NCBI RefSeq assembly: GCF_001730685.1
Contig: NZ_MDJR01000001.1
Span: 310,001-374,000, forward strand
DNA: 64,000 bases
Source of the DNA: Caloranaerobacter ferrireducens
GTDB taxonomy: Bacteria > Bacillota > Clostridia > Tissierellales > Thermohalobacteraceae
Direction of reading: 5' to 3'
Part shown: in pieces, positions 57,265-64,000 of the stretch
Layout: each line of letters starts with the position of its first letter
Position numbering within the stretch: the stretch's first letter is position 1
The notes under the pieces: model-generated
What the model saw: only the letters and a program-made list of their open reading frames with translations
Told to the model about the DNA's origin: nothing
Databases searched by the model: none
Position numbers and translations under genes: made by a program

Positions 57265-57378
57265 AATAATTTATAGGAAATTATATTCCTTGTTAAACTG
57301 TAGATAATTTTGAATATAATTTCCGTAATGGATATGGGCAAAATCTTCCTTAATGATTTATTTAAATCGAAGATTTTA
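57265..57378 (-). repeat. Family 2 structured repeat
   Basis: Reverse copy of the unit at 7314: AAAATCTTC / GAAGATTTT hairpin at its far end, GGAAATTATA / TATAATTTCC stem and TCCAT/ATAGG flank. It starts about 20 nt upstream of the PspC start codon, so it lies in that gene's leader or promoter region. Confidence 0.75.
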
Positions 57379-57539
57379 TTTATATTTTCTATCTATATTT
57401 ATTAAATTTTTTTGAAAGAATTCCTCTAAAAATTACTATTTTTTCAAAACTTTTATCAATAAATTGTTAAATACGTGTACCAGTTTATATTTTCAATAAA
57501 TATATTATTAGTAGCAGTAGGCATAAAGGAGGTGTGAAT

Positions 57540-57983
57540 ATGCCATACTCCACACGTGAGTTGTTTGCTAGACTAATCAAATGTGAAGCAGGAGGAGAAG
57601 GCGAATTAGGAATGAAGGCAGTTGCAACAGTAATAATGAACAGGGTTCATGTAGCTTATGGAGAGTATCAAAGGGTATGTCAGGGAGATTTAAGAAAAGT
57701 TATTTATCAGAAAGGACAATTCGATTGTGTTAAAGGCACAATAGCTGGTAGAGCTAATCCTCAGACAATTTGGGCTAGCCCACCAGAAAAGATACATTAC
57801 GATATTGCAGATTGGGCTTTATCAGGTAATAAAACTTATAATATAGGAGATTGCCTGTGGTATATGAATCCATTTAAGCCAACGTGTCCAACTACTTTTC
57901 CTTGGAATGGAACAGGGTCAATAAGAACTAGAATAAGAAAACACTGTTTTTATTCACCAACTGAGCTATATAAAGACACTTAA
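57540..57983 (+). CDS. cwlJ: Spore cortex-lytic cell wall hydrolase CwlJ/SleB family
   Basis: About 147 residues, one Hydrolase_2 (SleB/CwlJ) domain and no signal peptide, as in CwlJ. ELFARLIKCEAGGEGELGMKAVATVIMNRV holds the catalytic Glu (about residue 17), and FDCV and CLWYMNP are conserved. It digests cortex peptidoglycan during germination. ATG 57540 is taken with AAAGGAGGTG 6 nt upstream. The next gene is gerQ, which in Bacillus is needed for CwlJ placement and function, supporting cwlJ rather than sleB. Confidence 0.88.
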   Translation: MPYSTRELFARLIKCEAGGEGELGMKAVATVIMNRVHVAYGEYQRVCQGDLRKVIYQKGQFDCVKGTIAGRANPQTIWASPPEKIHYDIADWALSGNKTYNIGDCLWYMNPFKPTCPTTFPWNGTGSIRTRIRKHCFYSPTELYKDT

Positions 57984-58040
57984 TTCATGTTATTTGGTTT
58001 AATATAGAACTCGAATTATTACATCAGAAGGAGGGATTTT

Positions 58041-58436
58041 ATGAGAAGAAAGATAAATCAGGTTCCAAAAGATATAAAGAAACCTAGTACTCCAATGCAA
58101 CCAATGATGCCAATGATGCCACAAATGCCAATGATGCCGATGCCTTGCCCAGGTTATCCAGTAGGTATGCCACCTCAAATAGAGAATCCAGTAGATTTTG
58201 AGATAGAACCCGGACCACCAGTAATTGTTGATAAGAATTATTTACAAGGATATTTAAAAACATTAATAGGAAAATTTATTAGAGTAGATTTCATTGTTGG
58301 AACTAATATGTTTGTAGATAAAGAAGGAACTTTAGAAGAAGTTGGAATTGACCATATTGTTTTAAGACAGGCAGAAACAAATGATTTAATGGTTTGTGAT
58401 TTGTATTCTATTAAGTTTGTTAAGGTTTTTGAATAG
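58041..58436 (+). CDS. gerQ: Spore coat protein GerQ
   Basis: 131 residues. A low-complexity N-terminus rich in Met, Pro and Gln (about residues 17-45) is followed by the GerQ domain (YLQGYLKTLIGKFIRVDFIV...GTLEEVGIDHIVL, about 73-115). In Bacillus GerQ is a cross-linked inner-coat protein that holds CwlJ. Its position right after cwlJ supports the call. GAAGGAGGG precedes ATG 58041. Expression late in sporulation is expected, but I could not identify a clear sigma-E or sigma-K promoter. Confidence 0.88.
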   Translation: MRRKINQVPKDIKKPSTPMQPMMPMMPQMPMMPMPCPGYPVGMPPQIENPVDFEIEPGPPVIVDKNYLQGYLKTLIGKFIRVDFIVGTNMFVDKEGTLEEVGIDHIVLRQAETNDLMVCDLYSIKFVKVFE

Positions 58437-58445
58437 AACAATAAC

Positions 58446-58477
58446 AGCTACTAAGAGTAAGTTCTTAGTAGCTTTCT
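58446..58477 (+). terminator. Terminator after gerQ
   Basis: AGCTACTAAGA / TCTTAGTAGCT perfect stem with 6-10 nt loop followed by TTCTTTAT. Confidence 0.75.
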
Positions 58478-58540
58478 TTATGTATAAAATAATTGAACCT
58501 TCATAAAATAACATTATGTAATTAATAGGCTTTATGAGGG

Positions 58541-61018
58541 GTGATTATTATTAAAGCTGTAATTATGGCGGGTGGAAAAGGAACAAGGCTTAGACCACTG
58601 ACTTGTGATTTACCAAAGCCTATGGTACCTATTCTTAATAAGCCTGTTATGGAATATAGTATAGAATTATTGAGAAAATATGGAATTAGAGATATAGCAG
58701 TTACTTTAGCTTATTTACCAGATGTAATAATAAACTATTTTGAAGACGGTTCTAAATGGGGCGTTAATATTAAATATTTTATTGAAGAAGTACCTTTAGG
58801 TACAGGTGGTAGTGTAAAAAATGCAGAAGAATTTCTAAATGATACTTTTATTGTAATAAGTGGTGATGCTTTAACAGATATAAATCTTAAAAAAGCTATA
58901 GAGTTTCATAAAACTAAGAATTCTTTAGCGACGATTGTACTAAAAAAAGAGCCAGTACCTCTTGAATATGGAGTAATTATAACAAATAAGGAAGGCAGAA
59001 TAGAAAGCTTTCTTGAAAAACCTAGTTGGGGTGAAGTATTTAGCGATACAATTAATACAGGAATTTACATATTAGAACCTCAAGCATTATCTTATTATAA
59101 AAAAGGAGATAATTTTGATTTTAGCAAGGATTTATTTCCAAAGTTATTAAAAAACAAAGAAAATATCTACGGTTATATTGCAGATGGATATTGGTGCGAT
59201 ATAGGTGATTTAAAATCTTATGTACAGACTCATTTTGATATTCTTAGTAAAAAAGTTGACATACAATTAAAATGCAAAGAAGAAAATGATGGAGTATGGA
59301 TAGAAGAAGGAGTAACACTAGGAGATAAAGTTAGTATTATACCACCTGTTTATATCGGTAAAAATACAGTTATAAAAGAAAAAGTTAAGCTAGAACCATA
59401 TACGGTTATAGGTGATTATTGCAAGATAGAAAGCAACTGCTCCATAAAGAAAAGTGTACTTTGGTCAAATGTTATAGTAGGTAATAATTCAGAATTAAGA
59501 GGGACAGTTATTTGCAACAATACAAAACTGGAAAAAAATATATCAACTTTTGAAGGTTCAGTAGTGGGAAAGGGCTGTAATATATTATCTGGTAGTATTA
59601 TAAAGCCTAACTGTAAGATTTGGCCTGATAAAAAAATTGAAGAGAATACTATAATAAATGAAAATTTAGTTTGGGGTACAAAGTATTCAAAGAATATTTT
59701 TGGTTACAGAGATATAAAAGGAGTTGTAAATATTGATATTACTCCTGAATTTGCTTCACGTTTAGCTTCAGCATTTGCTTCAACTAAGGAAGAAGATGGA
59801 ATATATGTAATTGCTAGCGATAATTCAGATGCTTCTATTTTAATTAGAAAGTCTTTAATATCAGGAATACTATCAACAGGAGCAGGTGTAATTGAGATAG
59901 ATAATTCAGTTATACCAATGAGTAGATTTGCTATTAGATATTTTAAAGCTGATGGAGGATTACATGTTAGGACAGATAATCTAGAGCCAGATATGATCCG
60001 TATTGAGTTATTAGATGGAAATGGTTCTAACTTAAATAGAGCTATGGAGAGAAAAGTTGAAAATTTATTTAATAGAGGAGATTTTCAGAGATGTAAATTT
60101 ATGGCGATAAAAAAGGTTATGCATATAGATAATTTTTATTATTACTATATAAAAAAAGGTCAAGACATTCTTAAAAACGTAAATGATATAAAAAGAAAAA
60201 ATTTGAAGATTTTAATAAGTTCTAGATCTGAAGATATTATGAAATTAGCAAAAGATTATTTGACAGATTTAGGCTGCAAAGTCAAGTTAGATTATTCAAT
60301 TGTAGATTTTGATTCAACTGATGATTATTTAAATTATATGTCTAATAGGGTTAAAAATGGTGAATATAAAATGGGCATAATCTATAGCGAGAATGGAGAG
60401 AATACCATTCTAATAGATGAATTAGGCAGAATTATAAATAAAGAGGAATATATGGTTTTAGTATCTTTAGTAATACTAAAAAGTGGTATAGTAAAGAATT
60501 TAGTAGTTCCATACAATGCACCTCAAGTTATAGATAAGATTGCTAATAAGTATTATACTAACGTGATCAGAAGTAAAAATAATCCTTCTGATATTATAAA
60601 CAGTATATTAAAAATTGAAGATGATGAAGAATCAATTATGCTTCAATATACTTTGAATTTTGATGGTATATGGGGAATAGGTAAGATAATAGATTATTTA
60701 GTTAATTCAGATAAAACATTAGCAAAGCTTCATGATGAAATACCAGATATACATTATATAAAAAGCGAAGTTACTTGTGATTGGAAAGATAAAGGCAGAG
60801 TAATCAGACAAATTATTGAGGAAAATAAAGATCTAGGCATAGAGATGTTTGAGGGAGTAAGATTTAATTCGGAAAATGGTTGGGCATTAATATTGCCAGA
60901 TAGTGAAAGACCTGTATTTAATATTTACGCAGAAGGATTAACAGAGGAGTATGCTAAAGAAATATCTACTTTTTACATCGATAAAGTAAAGAAAATATTA
61001 CAAAATCAAAGGCATTGA
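58541..61018 (+). CDS. Mannose-1-phosphate guanylyltransferase / phosphomannomutase-like fusion
   Basis: 825 residues. An N-terminal nucleotidyltransferase ([17 protein letters not shown], residues 5-21; [11 protein letters not shown], near 105) is followed by left-handed beta-helix hexapeptides (about 245-365) and a C-terminal phosphohexomutase-like region (about 380-825). The mutase part lacks the usual phosphoserine motif (TASHNP): the equivalent stretch reads [17 protein letters not shown] and [18 protein letters not shown], so mutase activity is doubtful. It probably supplies an NDP-sugar for surface glycan, next to a glucan synthase. GTG 58541 overlaps the likely SD (AGGGGTG); see findings. 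Confidence 0.82.
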   Translation: MIIIKAVIMAGGKGTRLRPLTCDLPKPMVPILNKPVMEYSIELLRKYGIRDIAVTLAYLPDVIINYFEDGSKWGVNIKYFIEEVPLGTGGSVKNAEEFLNDTFIVISGDALTDINLKKAIEFHKTKNSLATIVLKKEPVPLEYGVIITNKEGRIESFLEKPSWGEVFSDTINTGIYILEPQALSYYKKGDNFDFSKDLFPKLLKNKENIYGYIADGYWCDIGDLKSYVQTHFDILSKKVDIQLKCKEENDGVWIEEGVTLGDKVSIIPPVYIGKNTVIKEKVKLEPYTVIGDYCKIESNCSIKKSVLWSNVIVGNNSELRGTVICNNTKLEKNISTFEGSVVGKGCNILSGSIIKPNCKIWPDKKIEENTIINENLVWGTKYSKNIFGYRDIKGVVNIDITPEFASRLASAFASTKEEDGIYVIASDNSDASILIRKSLISGILSTGAGVIEIDNSVIPMSRFAIRYFKADGGLHVRTDNLEPDMIRIELLDGNGSNLNRAMERKVENLFNRGDFQRCKFMAIKKVMHIDNFYYYYIKKGQDILKNVNDIKRKNLKILISSRSEDIMKLAKDYLTDLGCKVKLDYSIVDFDSTDDYLNYMSNRVKNGEYKMGIIYSENGENTILIDELGRIINKEEYMVLVSLVILKSGIVKNLVVPYNAPQVIDKIANKYYTNVIRSKNNPSDIINSILKIEDDEESIMLQYTLNFDGIWGIGKIIDYLVNSDKTLAKLHDEIPDIHYIKSEVTCDWKDKGRVIRQIIEENKDLGIEMFEGVRFNSENGWALILPDSERPVFNIYAEGLTEEYAKEISTFYIDKVKKILQNQRH

Positions 61019-61049
61019 GTTTTAGAAAATTAGAAAACTTTTAAAAATG

Positions 61050-61256
61050 TCTATGAAAATAACGCTCATGCGAAAGAATTTAGAAAAAACTATAGGCTTA
61101 TATTTTTAGAAAATCCTAACGCACCTAATCAAGAGTCCTGTCTTGTAGGATGCTGGTTTGACATCCTGTCAAACCTACGGATTTTCTTCAAAATTTTTAC
61201 CTAGTTTTTTAACTAAATTCTTTTAAGCATTTGCTTTTATTTTCATATATAATTTG
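61050..61256 (-). repeat. Family 1 structured repeat, copy F
   Basis: Same subfamily as C and D: GTTTGACA/TGTCAAAC first hairpin, shortened second hairpin (CAAGA/TCTTG), GATTAGGTGCGTTAGGAT, outer arms AAAGAATTTAG / CTAAATTCTTT. The ends are degenerate. It occupies most of the 61019-61319 gap. Confidence 0.85.
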
Positions 61257-61319
61257 TTTTTTCAATAAAGTTGGCATTTAGCCTTTGATTTTGTTCGTAA
61301 CAAAGGAGGAATCGAGCCT

Positions 61320-64000
61320 ATGAGTGTAGCTTTTGCTTTGTTAGCTATAGTTATTCTTGTAATAATATTTGCTGAAAAGAAACAAAGATTAGTAAAAAAA
61401 GTTAGCGTAAAAGATATATTGTTAAGCCCAGAAGAGTTAGAAGAACATATTATAGATGTAGCTAAAATGCATAATGTTTCTTCTAGGAAAAAAGTAAATA
61501 AATTGCTTTTACATAGGCTTGAAGACAACTTTAGATATATATCTAAGTTATATGAAAGATTAAATTTTGATTTAAAAAGAGGCAAAGATGTAAGTTATGC
61601 TTCAGAATGGTTGCTTGATAATTTTTATATAATTAAGCAGCAGTTTAAAGAGATGAGAAAAAGGCTTAGAAACGATAAATACATGGTATTAGAAGTACTA
61701 ACTGATGGATATCTTAAAGGATATCCAAGAATATATGCAGTAGCACTTGAGATTATATCACATACAGATGGCAGACTAGATGAAAATCAATTAATTAATT
61801 GTATCAATAAATATCAAACTAAAAATATACTTTCTATTGGTGAAATATGGTCTTTATCAGTAATGATGAGACTTGCGTTAATAGAGTTTATTAGAATAAT
61901 ATGTGAAAAAATCGAGAAAACCCATAATGATTGGGAAAAAGCTAACAATCTGACATATAAAAAACAAGGTGATTTAGTTAGAGTATTAGAGGATTATTTG
62001 GATAATATAAATGAATTATCACCTTCATTTTTTGAATATCTTATAAGAAAAGTAAAAAGAACAAAAAAAGATGAAGGTGAAATAAGAGAGCTTTTAAATA
62101 AAAAATTATTAGATGTTAATAAGAATTTAGATGTTATTATTAAAGACGAACATACTGAACAATCAGCTAGAAGAATATCTATGGGTAATGCAATTTTAAG
62201 TCTAAAGCTGATATCAACTATAGATTGGAATGAAATTTTTGAATCAATTTCTGTAGTAGAAAATGTACTTAAAAAAGACCCTAGTGGTGTATATCCTAAA
62301 ATGGATTATGAATCAAGAGATTTCTATAGACGAGAGATACAGTATATTTCTAGATTATGTAACACATCAGAACTTATTGTAGCAAGAAGGGCTCATGAGT
62401 TATCTGAAGTTGCTGATATAGATGATGAAAAGAAGAAACATATTGGCTATTATATTATAGATAAGGGTAGGGATGATTTATTTAAAACGCTAGGGAAAAT
62501 AGGTATAAATGGATTCAGATCAAAATCTACTTTTGTTTATATTGCTCCTATTTTGTTATTGACGCTTTCAATAACTATAATGCTTGTATTTTATCATTAT
62601 AATACATCAGTGAGAAAAAGTGTTATTTTAAGTGTATTAGCTGGTATAGTTATATCTATACCAGTAAGCAATATTGTTATAATGTTTATAAATTGGTTAA
62701 TTACACATGCTATAAAGCCAACTTTTTTACCTAAAATAGATTTTAGAAGAAATATTCCTAAAGAATTAAGTACTTTAGTAATAATACCGACATTAATATC
62801 AAATAAGGAAATGATAACAGAGTTAACTAGTAAATTAGAGGTTTTTTATTTAGCTAACAGATTAAATAACATATACTTCGCTATAGTTGGAGACTTTAAA
62901 GATTCTGATTTTGAAAAAGAAATTTATGATGATGAAATATTAGAGAAAGCTAAATATGAAATTGACAAGCTTAATAAAAAGTATGCTGCAGAAAAAGACA
63001 TATTTTACTACTTGCATAGAAAGAGACAATTTAATGAAAAACAGAACAGATGGATGGGGTGGGAAAGAAAGAGAGGAGCTTTAATCGAATTAAACAAGCT
63101 CTTAAAAGGAGCTAATGACACTTCATTTTTCTATACAGTTGGAAAGATTGAAAATTTGATAGGCAAAATAAAATATGTAATTACGATAGATTCTGATACA
63201 AAACTAACTTTAGAGACAGCAAAAAAACTGATAGGAGCTATATCTCATCCTCTTAATAGAGCTGTGTTTGATGAAAAAAGTGGTATTGTTAAACAAGGTT
63301 ATGGAATAATACAGCCAAGAATTAGTGTGGATATAGAAAGCTCAAACAGCTCGTCTTTTGCCAATATTTTTTCTGGACAGGTAGGATTAGAACCATATAT
63401 TACTGCTTTTTCTGATGTTTACCAAGATTTGTTTAATGAAGGAATATTTACAGGTAAAGGAATATATGAAGTAGAGATTTTTGATAAAGCTTTAAGAAAT
63501 GCTATACCAGATAATACTGTATTAAGCCATGACCTTCTTGAAGGAAGTTATTTAAGAACAGGATTAGCTACAGATATCGAACTTATAGATGGTTATCCAA
63601 CCAAATATAGCTCATATATAATGAGACTTCACAGATGGGTGAGAGGTGATTGGCAGCTTATAAGGTGGCTACTGCCTAAAATTAGGGATAGAAAAGGTAA
63701 TATTATACATAATCCTATTTCTACATTATCTAAGTGGAAGATACTAGATAATTTAAGAAGAAGTCTTGTTCCTATATTCACACTAATTTTAATTATTATT
63801 TCAATTGCTTTTTTCCCAGGAAATAAGTTGATTTGGCTAGGATTAGCTGGACTATCTCTTACTGTTCAATTATTTTTAGGATTATTAGATTATTTGTTAA
63901 ATGGTTATTTAGAGTTTGGAAAAAAGTTTAATGAAGGTTTAACTAGCGATATTAAGAGAAATTTGTATCAGACATTTTATAGATTTATATTTTTACCATA
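61320..64000 (+). CDS. Cyclic beta-glucan synthase-like protein, GT84/GH94 type (5' part)
   Basis: 893 residues are visible and the frame is open at the window end. An N-terminal membrane segment (SVAFALLAIVILVIIFA) is followed by a long helical region (about residues 30-400), two membrane segments (about 405-470) and a GT84-type glycosyltransferase domain with VVIIPTLI-like STLVIIPTLISN (about 487), YVITIDSDTKLTLETA (about 619-634, DxD), GKGIYEVEIFDKAL, LSHDLLEGSYLRTGLATD and RLHRWVRGDWQL. More membrane segments start near 830. The family (NdvB/ChvB) usually exceeds 2500 residues and ends in a GH94 phosphorylase domain, which would lie outside. ATG 61320 follows AAAGGAGGA. Confidence 0.85.
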   Translation, partial: MSVAFALLAIVILVIIFAEKKQRLVKKVSVKDILLSPEELEEHIIDVAKMHNVSSRKKVNKLLLHRLEDNFRYISKLYERLNFDLKRGKDVSYASEWLLDNFYIIKQQFKEMRKRLRNDKYMVLEVLTDGYLKGYPRIYAVALEIISHTDGRLDENQLINCINKYQTKNILSIGEIWSLSVMMRLALIEFIRIICEKIEKTHNDWEKANNLTYKKQGDLVRVLEDYLDNINELSPSFFEYLIRKVKRTKKDEGEIRELLNKKLLDVNKNLDVIIKDEHTEQSARRISMGNAILSLKLISTIDWNEIFESISVVENVLKKDPSGVYPKMDYESRDFYRREIQYISRLCNTSELIVARRAHELSEVADIDDEKKKHIGYYIIDKGRDDLFKTLGKIGINGFRSKSTFVYIAPILLLTLSITIMLVFYHYNTSVRKSVILSVLAGIVISIPVSNIVIMFINWLITHAIKPTFLPKIDFRRNIPKELSTLVIIPTLISNKEMITELTSKLEVFYLANRLNNIYFAIVGDFKDSDFEKEIYDDEILEKAKYEIDKLNKKYAAEKDIFYYLHRKRQFNEKQNRWMGWERKRGALIELNKLLKGANDTSFFYTVGKIENLIGKIKYVITIDSDTKLTLETAKKLIGAISHPLNRAVFDEKSGIVKQGYGIIQPRISVDIESSNSSSFANIFSGQVGLEPYITAFSDVYQDLFNEGIFTGKGIYEVEIFDKALRNAIPDNTVLSHDLLEGSYLRTGLATDIELIDGYPTKYSSYIMRLHRWVRGDWQLIRWLLPKIRDRKGNIIHNPISTLSKWKILDNLRRSLVPIFTLILIIISIAFFPGNKLIWLGLAGLSLTVQLFLGLLDYLLNGYLEFGKKFNEGLTSDIKRNLYQTFYRFIFLP

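Overview
The window is low-GC (about 30%), densely coded DNA from an endospore-forming, amino-acid-fermenting anaerobe of the class Clostridia. Evidence for this is a selenocysteine-dependent glycine reductase operon, a two-subunit Fe-S serine dehydratase, a cwlJ-gerQ spore germination pair, strong AGGAGG ribosome binding sites and a CggR-type glycolytic operon. A Tissierellales-like bacterium is my best guess. No rRNA or other taxonomic marker is present to settle it.

Layout. 1-6.4 kb: FtsA-like ATPase with an unusual C-terminal tail, VanW/G5 protein, DUF2225 protein, DNA alkyltransferase and a lipase. 6.4-11.6 kb: an unknown membrane-anchored protein, a repeat-rich gap, then cobO and a BtuFCD-type B12 importer. 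11.6-18.8 kb: HAD phosphatase, two DUF362 proteins, a CheX-like protein, TrmL, a Na/Pi cotransporter behind two Pho boxes, and DegV. 18.8-27 kb: tandem glycine riboswitch, then grdX-trxB-trxA-grdE-grdA-grdB-grdC-grdD, with in-frame TGA (Sec) codons in grdA and grdB. 27-32 kb: BMP-family nucleoside ABC importer. 32-43.3 kb: rpoN, then cggR-gapA-pgk-tpiA-gpmI-eno behind CggR operators, secG and a K+-dependent membrane pyrophosphatase. 43.7-52.3 kb: hydrolases, MurF-like ligase, D-Ala-D-Ala ligase, RNase R, SmpB and tmRNA. 52.3-64 kb: decayed homing endonuclease gene, LysM/HAD phosphatase, serine dehydratase, PspC/LiaF-like envelope-stress proteins, cwlJ-gerQ, a GMP-pyrophosphorylase/phosphomutase fusion and the start of a very large GT84 glucan synthase.

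How the genes work together. Glycine sensed by the riboswitch feeds glycine reductase, which yields acetyl phosphate; serine dehydratase makes pyruvate; the cggR operon runs lower glycolysis; the pyrophosphatase recovers energy from PPi. RNase R, SmpB and tmRNA form the ribosome-rescue module.

Most unusual content. (1) The tmRNA gene is split in its T-loop by a 269-nt ORF-less group I intron. A frameshifted LAGLIDADG endonuclease gene sits just downstream on the other strand behind a near-perfect LexA box. (2) At least three families of dispersed intergenic repeats. Family 1 (about 200-255 bp, six copies) and family 2 (about 115-125 bp, five copies) can fold, and their stems change in a compensatory way between copies. 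One family 2 copy is nested inside a family 1 copy. Family 3 (about 80 bp, three copies) ends just before the Shine-Dalgarno of three different genes.
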